Positions 24,701-37,670 of a stretch of 64,000 bases of DNA are shown here, in pieces. Made by a program: the position numbers and the translations under genes. How positions within the stretch are numbered: the stretch's first letter is position 1; each line of letters begins with the position of its first letter. The notes under the pieces were generated by a model, which was given only the letters and a program-made list of their open reading frames with translations, made no database searches and was not told the origin of the DNA. The stretch spans positions 3,421,501 through 3,485,500 of the forward strand of contig CADCSX010000005.1 of NCBI GenBank assembly GCA_902805475.1, given 5' to 3'. This DNA is from Entonaema liquescens. Lineage: Eukaryota > Ascomycota > Sordariomycetes > Xylariales > Xylariaceae.

Positions 24701-27700
24701 GCGAACCATTGTACTGTACGCCTACCTAATTTGGTTGACGAGTCGGAAACAGCATCGGTGATTGGTCGCAGGGGTTCAATTTTGCCGCGGTGGTGGATGC
24801 TAGCAAGTTAAGATAGTGGATCCGAAGCACCAAATTGACCACTAATTCAGAGCCCGATTTAGGATAGCAGGCACCGCATCTGATGTACATACATTATTTA
24901 TGCCGGGGGAAACTACCCCTTCTACATACTACCCAAGGTACATTGCATACAGTGCAAGACAGTGCTATTTATGTATGCACTACGTACTTAACGTAGATCT
25001 AAGTGAGAGAGTGTGGTGTGACAAGCCAGCACAGTTAAAGAGTGGTACCACCCTGCTCAGACCTGCCAGGATTAATGAGCTTCTAATGGCTGAAAGGGGT
25101 TTTAGTACTTCATCGCGGGGATCAAGAGCTAGCCAACCAGAAGACAGTATCCCCTCTTAAAAAGGGGGCTACAGGGAAATTTTAGCCAAGCAGTAGCCCA
25201 AGGTTTAAAGCTGTTTCTTGCAGCACTCATGTTTTGGGTTACATAATACAGAACTTTCTTGTATAGCACCTGATGGATGTATGTTAGAGTAGCTATTCGA
25301 GTAAATTTACCAGCTAAGTACATCTAAGTACTTGCACCGCAGTACTAAGGTACAGAACACGGTGTAACCGAAAGACTCGACTTGCCTCATCTTTAACTTC
25401 GTATTTTAGCGTAAAGAGCTTTTTTTTTTTTAAACCAATTTTATCTCTGTAAAGAAGATATTCCCGATGGGGTTCCTGATCCCTTCTTTGATCGCATAGC
25501 ATCAGTCTTTCCAACTGATCTTTTTAATGCATAGGTAGGTATTCGAATATTACGTGTGCGGATACTCAATGTGAGATGCATATGGAAGTCGGATCATTTT
25601 CCGATTCTTGATCTCGCCGACCCGATGCTTCGATCCGTTCAACTCCTGTAACGAAGAGACGTGCAGATACATAATACGCAGGTGCGAGAAGAAGAAGAGA
25701 CGAGAACGCCAGAAGGATCTCGTGAGCATGTAAACTGGTCTCCATTGAACCCTGCCATCGTCCGGATTTGGATTTGAAAGGATCTTTGCCCTGTATGAGT
25801 CCTGTACGAGGCCTGTATGGGGAGATTAAACCCCTGTGATCGACCACCGCCCATGCTTGCATGGTTGTTTCATGTGCCTGAAACCCAGCCCACTATCATG
25901 GAGACATGGAGGCATGGAGATGGGAGGCATGGAAGGCTGCTTGTACAGGCTGCATTGGTCATCCGAACACTAGCTAGCTTTTCTGCCGGCTCACCGGCTT
26001 ACCTTCAGTACCTAGATAGGCCAGGTAGGTCAGCGTAGGTATGTGAAATATTTATTATTCACCTACCGCTACCGAAGGCGCCGTGATGCGATGTTAGTAG
26101 TAACTTGGGCAGGCGGCATTCACTATACTAACATAATTCAGTACTTAGATAATAACTACCCTAATATTGGATATAATAACATACTTACATATATAGACAT
26201 TTGTATGATGTATGTATATATAAATATATACACTAGACAGATTACATCATTTGCATAATAACGGTGATCGACGTTGAACTACGGATGTGTTCCTCATCCA
26301 GGAGGAATAAAGATCAACACGATGCAACCCGTTCCCCCATGAGCCACAGCCCCAGAACCCGGGTCAATTTACTCCAGCTAACCAGTTACTAAAACCATCT
26401 GAGACGTTTACTCATAGTCCCACTGAGTCACTGGGGTGGAGAGAGATGGCAGACTTCTTACATACTCCGTGCGTATTTCGGAATCAAGACCCACGGATAT
26501 TGACCAACAGATATTGACCCACGGTCGTTTGGGAAAGTTACAGTTGCTTCGTAGACTTGACCGCAGGAGCCGAGGAAACCAGAACACACCCACCCTAAGC
26601 GCGTCTAAGTCTTATTCGCGAGTCAAGCTCCTACCGCCGGCCGGATCGTCGTCTATTTGACGCCAGGTATATGAAATAGGCACATGTGGCCGCGGCTAAT
26701 GAGCCAGTCGGTTCAACATTGACCAGCTTAATAATAATTGAAAATGAAGGGGGAAAAAGGGCCAGGCTTGCAAAGCAGCCTTATAACTCACATAACATGT
26801 ACGGCCTTACCGTTAGCCACTATACTAATGGCACTACATACGTAGGTACCCAACTCACATTTGCTTCTTCTCCCTTCAATCAATAGCATGGTAGATAAAC
26901 CAGTTACGTACGTACGCAAGAAACGCGCCTTATATTCAATATAATGAGCTACTCCCAAAGAGAAGCTATGGCATTACAAGAGTAATTATCCCTTACTTCG
27001 TCTAAAATGAGTTAACTAACTAGGTAAATAAGACATGCGAACTATCTGGTTACCAGCCTCGACCGTATCTTTCGCTGCAGCTCTCGCTCTGTCACAGTAC
27101 ACTAGAAGATTACATGCGTACGTATTCTGTGTACAAGGCTGTATTCTGCATGCGACATCTTATACGTAATGCAGCCTGCAATCCGCGATCCTTCCCCCCT
27201 GTGCATGAGCGGCGCTTAAAAAAAAAAATGACGAGCCGTACAACCACACACGCCGAGTTCAAGGGTCCAAGCGCCCCGCTGGGCTTACTCGTGCGCGGCA
27301 TCGGCAAACTACTATGTAGTTCTTGGCTATAAGACGTTTGGACCCCAACATGCAGTATATTTATGTACATACTGACATAGTAGACGGACGTCTCTACGTG
27401 GCTCCATTAGCCGTGGCAAGTTCGTCTTGACATCTCCTATTCGTCCGCCCATGTAGTAGTGAGTGGACGGTGGCTTGAAGTTTCTAGTTCCTTGGCACCA
27501 TCGCGGGCCACCAAAGGTATGTAAAATGCTACTTATTTAGGTGGTTAGGCGAGTGATTACCTCGACGAACGAGAGCCTGATCTCAAGGACGGCCCTGGGG
27601 TTGGTCCGGGGGCTTCTGCAAGTAATCAAACCGAGCCGTACGCTTATAAGTCGCCAATTCCCACGTGCTTTGGACCCCCGATACATCCAATACATTCCCT

Positions 27701-30287
27701 TGGCCGATAAGTCGATGACCACCGACGCTGTGTGTTACCCGACCATGTAGGGACAATACTTCCGTCGTCACACAGAGTTTATTAAGGGTGGCTCGGAGTA
27801 GTTGATACCCAAAGTATTCTCGCATTAGGCGGTCAACACGTGATATCTCAAGGGCAACGACATCTAACCCGAACAATCCTAAAAGGAGAAAAGGCTATCG
27901 CATTCATGAGAAGAGTACGTGGCGCAGGGCTATCGAAAGCATAGTAAGTATAACTAGAAAGCTTTCTAAGCTAGCAAATATATAATCACGTTGAACATAG
28001 AGCGGTATATCCCAATTCTTTCTAATCTATCACCTCTATCACATCTATCACAGCCTCCCCTCCCCTCCCAAACGGTCTAGTCAGACTCAATGGATATAAA
28101 GCCCGTTTGCCCACGATAGGCGTAGTCTCAAGCTATCTCTCAGATATATGTAATGCTAGTTACAGTGATTGGCAAAGTAGAGAGTTCAATAATTTCAAAC
28201 ATCGTATCCAGGGTGTCCGCTAGAAACTGAATTGAGACTGGCATATCGGCCCATGAAGACTCTGGGGCATAATAAACCTTGCTAAAGGCCGATAAATACC
28301 AAACATTGGGTATGGGTATTGTCGATTCCTCTATCCATCGACCCATCTTTGAAGAAAACGAAAATGCATGATGCATATGATTAGGTGTAGGTGCGCGTCT
28401 AGCTTCGAAAGAGAAGATAAGTCATTTCATTGAATATTAACAAGAGGCGCCCAAAGATGTTCCTAGCTGTCTCTGGACAGGTAAACCGGACTGCACACGT
28501 CCCGTCCTTCGGAAGTGGCAACAGATCAATTGAGAGTGTGTTTAGTGCTAGTAAGGGACATCTACGCTCTCCTTCCGCAGCTTTACGCCGCTAGCTGCCT
28601 GAATAACTCGTGATATCGTCTTAATCAACTCTAGCAACCATTAGTCTGACGAGACCACACAAGATAGGAGCCAATATCATCTCTATGGGCTTCATTATCA
28701 CGAAGTAGTCCCTGCTTGTTATATACCTTTCAGATAAGCAAAGTCAAAGTCTAGTGTTACGCCACCAGCCTTATAGGGAACTAAAAACAAGCTGAGGTAT
28801 ACTGAGTATCCCTAGGTCCTCTAAGATAATCTAGCGAGCCCTGTATCGGTCTTGCATCGATGTCAGGGGTCATCTTATCTTACTGGATATGTCACCAATG
28901 CTTAGATACCGGATGTAAGTCTAGGTAGGCATAGTGCTTGTTAGGTACATTACCCAGTGACTTGGATCCGAATCATCAAGAGAACTAGACTAATTAATAT
29001 TCATACAGAGAGCTATCGATTTCTGACTTGTCCGAGGTCAATTTGTTTCTTCGAATTCGATATGTGCCGGGCAGTAGTGTATCAGTGTATGGAGATCAAC
29101 TCCTAATAGTAGTACTCATAGACAGCCTTTATAGGCTCTTTATAAGTAGCAAGCTTATGGAGAAGCTCATTCGCACCATTTATCCACCTTGGATGTTACT
29201 TGTTCAAGATCGTATATCGGAGAAAGGATATTTAATGTCAATTGCTGCTGTAGAACATGAATTTTCGGCTTGCTCTTAGAGTTGATGCGCAGTTTACCCC
29301 TATCTTCAACTATAAGGCTGATAAGGGAATTATAGGAAGCCAATATCACTACGATGTTTTTGACTAGAGCAAGAGGGGTTGATATGTGATTCCACGCCCT
29401 AATCGTCAATTTTATATAGGCGAAGTCTAGAGATATGCACTTAGTTACAATAGTTATGGTAATAAGGATCACCCTACATATTAAAAAAAGGCTCTTTATT
29501 AGATAGCATTTTCCATTGTAGACTGAGGCCGTGTAAGTATATTGGATATTCCGTACGCTTCATATGACTGGGTGTGCTACAGGAATATGATATTGGCCTG
29601 TCAAAGCTTTTGCTATTCGATTCAAGACATCCATAATGATTTCTGCCTATTTGGTGAGGGAGGCCACATCCCCCTTATCGTGACTCATTTTCAGGGGCAC
29701 ATGATCTAACACCCTGATAGTCTACACCTAAACTACGCGTTCGGGGAGACATGTAGAATTATACGAGTTGCCATAGCATCACATACTATGCACATACCTT
29801 AGAAGCACATGCTAGACCTTAACCCTCCAATGGTTTCACCTCATCTTTTATGGTAACAGCACTGCCTTAGGGTGGCGTAGAGTATTCCAGAGGCTCCAAG
29901 AGTCCTAGATCTTATACAGCGAAGGATGAACCACGACATGTAGCCTAGAGTTATACCGATGGAATCATGCCCCTTGCTTCGGAAATGGATCTTATGGTCC
30001 TGTTACGAAGCCTGCTGAATAGATGTCGCTTCCTCCGCTTCAAATAGGACACTTCAAGTGCATGGGACACTTAGTTCCACGTCCTACCAAAATATTGGAT
30101 GTGCTTGGCCTTGACACCCAAACTTAGATACTTAGGCCGACTCGCTACTGATATACATCTGTCCCTCATTCCAAGATCCAACGTGCCTGCCTACATGAAT
30201 GGGTTAGATACGCACATCGGAACGTTACATGGAGGTAGCCTACTAACCAGTAGGCATTAAAGCGAGGTTATCTCAGCTCCAGCCCTA

Positions 30288-30310
30288 GGGGGGGGAGGGA
30301 GGGGGGGGAG
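30288..30310 (+). repeat. G-rich run with quadruplex potential
   Basis: Three G tracts (eight or more, three, nine) separated by single A residues; the long tracts can supply four G-runs. Confidence 0.6.
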
Positions 30311-31423
30311 ATCTCATCTAACAAGTATAGCTAGCTCCCGAGGCTTACAGCAAATCCAAGGAGGAATTCGCCGGCTAGCTCACATTAATTACCTTAATTG
30401 GAATGTAGTTATCTTATATAGGTACATCAATATGTTTATTTCTCGTATTTTACATGTATAACTTGAAATACACCTCTAGAGTATTATAGGCGAAATGATA
30501 TGTCATCAATTTGAGATCGCCGCGCCTCGGTTTCCACCTCGGAAGCCATGTGGTAGTAGGCCTCCATTTATATTAACTCGCGGGTAATGATATGATCATG
30601 TAATTTTAGAATCCTTCTTGGGCATAGTTCTCGGTAGGTATTTATCGATGTGGAGAAACTACCTTCTATAATGGAGTTAAACCGCCATATTGAAGACCTG
30701 TCGGATAGGAGACCGACTCCCGGAATATTCCTCTTGCACCGAATCGGTAAACAACTTGTCAAGAGTGCCCGAATAGGTAATGTCGGCTTTAAGATCCCTA
30801 GGGCAACCCCGAGACTCATCCTAGGATATGTGATGAGGGTGTGATTGGTTAAATCCACGCGTGTTGTGCTTCTAGGGTAGTTGATCAAAGTCTCATGGAG
30901 GGCCCTGGGTCATGGGGGTGGATATCAGAGACCTCGATCGACCCCCCAGTCTAGGTATTTATGTTGATTGATGGCGCGGCCCTAGGTATCCTGAGTTGTA
31001 AGTGGATCGACAGAAATGAACTTACTTTCTTGAGCCGCAATGCCGAGCTGCGGCACACTGCATAAACTTTGCATATTGCTTTCGGGGGATCATCATGGCG
31101 TAGACTCTCCCTTCAGCATGGCCAACTAAAACTTATACTATACGTAGGTAGTTAGTTAGTAATAACTCACTTAGCTCATACTAAGACCAGGTCGAACTAA
31201 TTTTTTCTCGTGACGATACTGGAGATGTTTCTACTTTGAAGTAGTCATGTAAAAAATCTTGAATACCATTGCCTTAGTTTAAGGCTGTCTGAAGTAAGCT
31301 CCCATCTAAGATCTCAAGTGACAACATATGGTCAAATCTTCCTCCTAGGACCGGAGCCATCCCATAGGGAAGGTGCGCGGATACCGCATTGTGTAAACCC
31401 TTGCTTGGATCCTAGAGACGCCT

Positions 31424-31560
31424 ATGTAATATGACGTGAGATCCCTCGGTCAACCAGGCGAAATCCTCCTCGGTCGTGACGGGGCAATGGCCCGCCGCCA
31501 AGGCTAGGTCATGGAGTTTGATAGCAGCCAGAAGGGTAACTACATTTCCTTATTAGAGCG
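31424..31560 (-). pseudogene. Possible gene remnant
   Basis: A frame of about 44 codons on the minus strand has coding-like content (for example LAAGHCPVTTEEDFAWLTEG) and is closed by stops on both sides. No splice sites or neighbours complete it. The family is not recognised; it may be the residue of a decayed gene or chance. Confidence 0.2.
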
Positions 31561-32914
31561 ATAGGAGATTGGAAGAGACTGGCATGATCAACGCAGGGGT
31601 TATGTGCTTGTGAGACTTCCAAGCACAGAGATGCAAGGGGGGTTCGGGTCCTGTGCGGACGTTGCATACTCTACACTCATGTACCTAAGATTCAGCCCTA
31701 AACCCGTTGGGAAGCATGACGCGGGGACATGGGACTGGCCTGTGCCCCTATTCCTTATTTGGATGATCGGTGAGCGGTCACATTTTCGTCAAGTAAAAGC
31801 TTAAGCCTATTTGTCCTTTGCGTATTTCGGATAGATGGGAGTGCTTCACAGCGTAGCTCCTCGCAAATCGGCCTTTCGTATCGACAGGTTTACGGGCCGA
31901 TCATATCGCGCCGAAGAATCGATTTGCGCGATGTTATCTCAACTATACAGCTCCCCGAATTAGAGTCGTGTGAATGTATCTGCCTAAAGTAAGCATCTAC
32001 TGGTACGACGACCAGCTTCTCCTGAGTACCCAGAGATTGGGGATCCGCAGGAGGGATCCATATCAGAATAACAACAAGAATTATAAAAAAAAAACAATAA
32101 ACCATCGTATTTCACAGAGATGGTAAATATAAATGACGTCGACATCGTCGGCACCGAGCTGGTAACATAGAAGCCTTGGCATAAATAAAATTGTTTCGAT
32201 GTTGATGCAAAGGGTGGCTGAGCCCTATCCTGAACACCAACACAGCCGTTCTCTTCGCGAACAAATAACGCGCCGCGGCACTAAGCTCAGAACACCCGGC
32301 ATGACCGAAGCCACTCCACGCAGTAAGCGAGGGATTAAAAAATAATTTCTTTGACACTCCGGTAACATGCGAAGGAGGCGATTGTAAAACTAGACGAAAT
32401 AGGGAAATGGGACTTTTATCAACGTAGGAGATCTGGCAAGCTGATGACTCTAAACAACGCGGGACTGTGGACTTGATCTGTCGGGAGACATAGAGATATA
32501 TACATGGTTAGAAGAAAGGAATAAAGAAATGGTCGTAACAGACGTGAGCAAAATAGCACCGTTCTCCCTATTCCTAATAAGCAGTGTCGCAAAACAGGTA
32601 TATCCTTTTCTCCCCTGAAGTTTAGCCGCCCTAGGTAAAAAGAAAATGGTAGGTTAGAATCTCTTCAAAGGTGTGTAGAAATGCTGCCCAAACAGCTTTA
32701 GAGAATGGATATCTATCTGTGTCCTAGTTTGGAGTAGACGCGTCGTAATTCCCAGCGTGGCCATTGACTAAAGAATTTTTTTTTCGGAACTCCTCCGGCT
32801 CCTCCGGGGCGCCGCTCGCGCTTTGATATGCTGAGACAGGTTGATTCGTTAGGTGTTCCTTCTTTGTTGGGACCTCAAACTAGGCCCTGTGTTCTCGCTA
32901 GACATTACGGATGG

Positions 32915-33858
32915 CTAACGGCGATGTTCGAGGGGGACGTTATCACCATAAAATCCTCCCTGGCTGCCAGACGCCAGGCAAGCTAAGCATACACCTCCGC
33001 CGTATACTCGCGTATGCCGTTTCCAACCGGCACCTGAATCGTCCATTACCGATATGATCTCGCCCTTAACGTCGATCTCCCTGGAATCGAGCGATTCATG
33101 TGGCGCGAGGGGCAATATTGGACTTGAGGATGGGAATGAGCTGGGGAAAAAGACGCCCCATCATGTCCCGAGTCCGTATGCGCTGGTCCGAGGGGCAACA
33201 TCTTTGTGTAAGACCTTCTCCTCGGGATGGAGGGAGAATCTTGATTGTGAGCTAATCCGGTCGTGCTCGACTCTGGCGAATGTGATAAGGTATAATCTGG
33301 ATTCGGCTGGTGGAAGAAGCTCGTATCCAGATCGCCCATGGTCGAAGCAGCAACGCTTAACCGGCGATCTTGAAAACTAAAAACCCCTGTCAAGAGAGTA
33401 GGTGGTGTTAGCGGCGGCGGTGGCGGTGGGCCAGATTTAAGGATCAGTGGCATGCCTGCGTCTATGCTCAAGGAAGCTGTCATATCTCCCTGGTGCCCCT
33501 CGCTACTTTCTCGGTCTTTAGACCTATCCCGAACGTGTTTCTTTTGCCCTTCACTTAAATTCCCGTCTGTCACCAGCTGGGAAATTCCTGACGGCTGTTT
33601 CAGTGACATGATCTCGTTCCGAAAGATAGTCTCGCGAGACTTTTCCGAAATCCAAGGTTTATTCAGAGTAGTAGAGCTGGCATCCAGCTGACTAGTGTAA
33701 GTTGGGGCGTACGGCTTATATCTTCTCCTGAGCACTAGTAGTAGTAGTACACCGAGGGAAGTGAATCCTAAGAAGGTGAACAAGAGCCGCAGATGGGTCC
33801 CCGGTACTGTATATAAGATACCGTGGGTCTGCTGCAGAGGGAGATTGACAGCGGGCAT
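32915..33858 (-). CDS. Small single-pass membrane protein, frame break or weak intron
   Basis: The first part (33858 downward) starts MPAVNLPLQQTHGILYTVPG, then a membrane helix LRLLFTFLGFTSLGVLLLLV followed by RRRYK, then a Ser/Pro-rich cytoplasmic region with PPPPPPLTPP. Left in this frame it ends at 33046 after 270 aa. The end of the family-like sequence lies in another frame down to 32915: SREIDVKGEIISVMDDSGAG, HTRVYGGGVCLACLASG and GGFYGDNV. Either a 74 bp intron (33214-33141, weak donor GTCTTA, good acceptor TTTTTCCCCAG) joins them into about 289 aa, or one base is missing in the T5C4 run at 33143-33151. The C-terminal block resembles a conserved unknown protein of Sordariomycetes as I remember it. 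Function unknown. Confidence 0.68.
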
Positions 33859-36727
33859 GTTTTCTTATTAGGGAAACTAATAATCAGATGCGTTTCTGTG
33901 CCGTCTGGGGTCGGGCCTTCACCGATGTATGTAACTTGTACCAAGAGGTGGAAGCTCGGAGGGTGTACCAGGATGTCGATCGGGACAACCCAAGGACTGA
34001 GCAAGGATTCTAGCTTTGCTCAGCGGCTTTGGCCTCGATATCAAGCACACCGTGGAATATGAACGGGTGGCATAAAGCGGCCCGGCTCGCAGTACAGGGA
34101 GGAGGGAGTGTGCAGATGTGGGAACTTGATGACTTGGTAAGTAGATGATGGATGAATCGCGGTCGCTTGGTAGGTCAAGATGCTCAATAAACAAGGCTTG
34201 ACCGGCAGCTTACAAGTTGGGGTCCTAAAAGGAGGGCCGGGGGATAAGATCACTCGCGTCTGCATAGAGCAGAGAGAAGCGTTCGGGTGGAGGTAAGTTT
34301 ATATAGTCAATCTCGAGCTTACAAGCACGACTTAACCAAACTATCGCGGAGCTACGTAGTTGACAGTCCAGGCGTGGGAGCAGACGTAATATAAGCGCCC
34401 TCGATGCTGTTGAAGGTTCTAAACAAGCTGGAGGCGGGAAACAGGGAGAGATTTTATATGGGCGTTACCTGGAGCTAGTACTACTACATCAAGCTAAAGT
34501 CCCATTACCAAGACATAACTTGAAGGGACTAAGTGACAAGGGCCATCTACAAAGGAAGTACAATCATGAAAATAAACAGCCCGAGCGTCTGGGGAGGGTG
34601 TGAGTGTGAGTGGAGAGGGAGTGGATGTGTGAGTGTAGCTACTTTCCTCTTCAAGGCCCCGCCATCTTCGTCAGTCAGCCTCAATTGAGGAGACATGGAT
34701 GACTTGGCGGCTTGCCTCTTCGGGTCCGTATAAGAGAACTCGGATATGTCATTGGATATCTGTATCTACCTGACTCTTCATATTTACGCGAAAACGGCGG
34801 GCCGGGTCTCGGTAGGACAGCTGTCAGATGCTTAAGTGTATAACATAACACTGAATGTACTCGACGTAATCGACGTAAACGGGACGGGTTATACAGGCGA
34901 AAGACCCGCGGATTAAGGTTGAATGACAGCTAGGTTATTGGAGCCAACGCCTCTTATGCTGTCATGCTGCACAATAGCGAAACGATTCATTTGTGCATAT
35001 GAGATTGGGGCAAAAAAGACCAGGCCGTATTGTGTGGTTAATGAAATTATCTGAGGCACAAAATTACGCCGTAAGCTTAGCCGTCAGTCGGGATCTGTCC
35101 GGCCAGTTCGGTTGACAAGGGAGCACGAGACGAGGTGAGAGATATTAGTGTAATCTAGGATGAGGTGAAGAATGAGGCGGGACGAAAGAAATCAGCATGT
35201 TAGCTGGAATCGAACAAATTAAGATGGAAATCCCTGCTGTTCTTCAATGAGCTCCAATGAGACTCCCGAGAGTACGGACCTTTTGTATTTTCCTATGTGG
35301 AGTGTTGTGGAGTTGTTGGGAGCCTTGAAGCTAACTCTGTCTGTTATTAGGAGTTGCCGTCTCGCGCATACTCTTGAGAAGTGGTGACATGAAAGTAACG
35401 TGAGGTTATTGACGCATAATCAAATCGCCCTCGACCCAGGTTTTGTTACACAGGTACGATAGTACGGTAGCTTATAAAGTTGGTTGTGACCCTTTTGTGA
35501 CGCATGCATCGTGACGCTCGGGCTTAAGTGCTACTCTCTGTGGGTGCTAGATTCTATTGTTTTCGAGACGGTAATTATTTTACTATGCTTTACCTAGCTG
35601 GTCCGTAGCACAAACTATTCCCAAAATACCTGAGGGAAAGTAGGTAAGTAAAAATTTGTATGTATATCTGTTGCTGTCAACGCAGCTGAATCGAAGCCCA
35701 ATAGGAGGACTGGGAGGTACGAATTCAGGGTCTATGCTCTAAATATGCACGGCATGTGAGCATGCTAGCCTCCTGTATCCATGTTTGATGTCTGGCCATG
35801 CACTTAATCCTGGAGGCACAGGGCTATGGATATCTGACATGTGCTACGTAGGCACTAAAGTACGCACAGTATCGTGGTCGAGACCGCTTGTAAGAGCGCC
35901 ATATTTGCGAAGGTTTGCGAAGGGTTTGATACGGAGTTAGGTAGCGCGATCAATCTCTAAAGCATTGAGGGAGATGTCCCCTAAAGCATCGTGCTAAAAC
36001 ACGGTTAGTATACTGAATCCAGCAAGATACGCGAGTTTGCCGGCTAGTACTAGGTCCTAAATGGGACCGATAGGTCTTTTTTTTTTCTTCTTCTTCTTTT
36101 GTTCCAGGTTCTTTGCTTGATCAACGGTTGAATCATCAAGGATATACTGCGAGACTACTTCTGGAACGAGTTAGCCTCGTACCACTAGCCCTATCTTGTA
36201 CGAAGGTGGTCTGGGTGGTAAACGGGGTTCAGCTGAGGTGAGCCTTACGCCGCGTTAGCAAACCTGGTTTAAGTCGATCGCCGGCGGAGCGATGGCCCGG
36301 GGGCAGCAACACGAAACGAAAGCCGCTGGCGTCGAGAAAAAAAAAAAAAACATGACTTGACGACAGAGCTGGATAGGAAAGATGGTCGATGTGGTACGCG
36401 GAGAAGATGGCCCATAGAAGATTTGAAGCACTGCCCCTTGTTCCCCTTCTCGGTTATTAGGCGAAGGTGAAGCAGAACACGAGACTTGTAAAGCGGCAAT
36501 ATACACAAGGGGACCGAGGAGCTTTACAAGCTCTCGCAGGCCGAGGGTGCCTTTGAAATGGTCTTTAAGAAATGCCGGGGGAAAACAAGGTAAAGATATC
36601 CAATGGTATTTCGCCTTTTCTTTCTCCTTGAGACGCCGGCATACCTTGCATACCTTGCGTACCTTTACTTGTAAGTGGAGATCTACATAGGCATGTAACG
36701 AGTTACTACTCCTTGGCTATTCCTTGA

Positions 36728-36780
36728 ACGAGCAGACAAGCAGACGAGCAGACGAGCAGACGAGCAGACGAGCAGACGAA
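36728..36780 (+). repeat. 8-bp minisatellite, six units
   Basis: Six tandem copies of ACGAGCAG with one variant (ACAAGCAG, second copy) and a partial seventh. Confidence 0.9.
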
Positions 36781-37380
36781 TAGTAAGCGAGGTATCATCA
36801 TGTAATAGAGCGGCGCAGTGATGCTTTGTGGATAAACAAACAAGGTGGGCGGCATATGCGACGATGCATAATACAAGTGCCGTTAGCATATCGATGCTTA
36901 GATCTTGGTTACATCCGTAGGTGGCTAATGGTGGACGATGGTGAACATGAACATGGAAATCTTGAAAAAGTTCCAATGACAGATACGAAAAGTTAGAGGC
37001 CAGTCGAATAAGCGGCCATTTAGGTAGGGCTTGGGGGCGAAAGATTAGTACCTTGGGCTGTTAGAAACAGGTATGGGATAGGCCGATGGGATTAGTGGAA
37101 TAGGGCCTGTTAGGGCCTATCAAGGCCTTGTTGATGTCTGTCCAACAGTATGGGCGTACATAAGGTAGTAAGTGGATGTACAAGTAGGTAGTGGGGTGTA
37201 GTGGGTGCGGCGGGGATAGAGCAGGTTCTTTTCAGCTGAGTTTGCATCGGCTAGTGGGACCCTAGGTAGGTACCTACCTACCTAAGGTACCTAGGTATTG
37301 TACAAAGTATCTAACTAGGTTGCTCCTTCTGCCACCGGCATCAAACCCCACAACTCTATTCATCCATCTATCCTGCCCTG

Positions 37381-37417
37381 CTTTGCTTTGCTTTGCCTTG
37401 CCTTGCCTTGCCTTGCC
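37381..37417 (+). repeat. (CTTTG)3(CCTTG)4 microsatellite
   Basis: Compound 5-bp repeat in which the unit changes by one base halfway. Confidence 0.9.
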
Positions 37418-37652
37418 TACCATCTTACCTCATGTCATATGTGTACATCTTTTTTAATCCTCACCTTTACCTCACATTACCTACCTATGTTGCATGTGTT
37501 ATTTTGTATTTGTCCTACCTACCTACATACATTCATTGGAAGTAAGGTAGTGCATGTTTTACATACTTAACCTTTCTTTCCTTTTTATCTCATTTTCTTT
37601 TCTTGGTACGACCGTATGACCTTTTCTATTATAATTTGAACGTGGCAACAAG

Positions 37653-37670
37653 AAAAAAAAAAAAAAAAAA
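37653..37670 (+). repeat. Poly(dA) tract, 18 A
   Basis: Uninterrupted run of 18 A. Confidence 0.8.

Larger units (their letters stand above)
24701..32914. other. Gene desert, left part
   Basis: About 8.2 kb in which I find no supported gene. The longest open frames are about 100 codons (27583-27876 -, 29167-29472 -, 30568-30888 -) and none shows a family motif. AGGTA-type words recur (25530, 26010-26040, 28920, 31140). A G-run and possible gene remnants are entered separately. No intact transposon ends, terminal repeats or polymerase motifs were seen. Confidence 0.5.
37320..37670 (+). promoter_or_regulatory. Orphan pyrimidine-rich, promoter-like stretch
   Basis: A plus-strand C/T-rich region (37330-37420 and 37560-37620) followed by an 18-A run at 37653-37670. 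The composition resembles the start regions of genes in this window, but no convincing coding sequence follows within 2 kb. Confidence 0.25.

Noticed and set aside
29167..29472. 101-codon minus-strand frame that looks faintly transposon-like
   Set aside because: Ile/Leu-rich with no integrase, transposase or polymerase motif and no terminal repeats; cannot be supported.
36728..36780. Tandem 8-bp array as a CRISPR-like repeat
   Set aside because: No spacers, repeat far too short, eukaryotic context.
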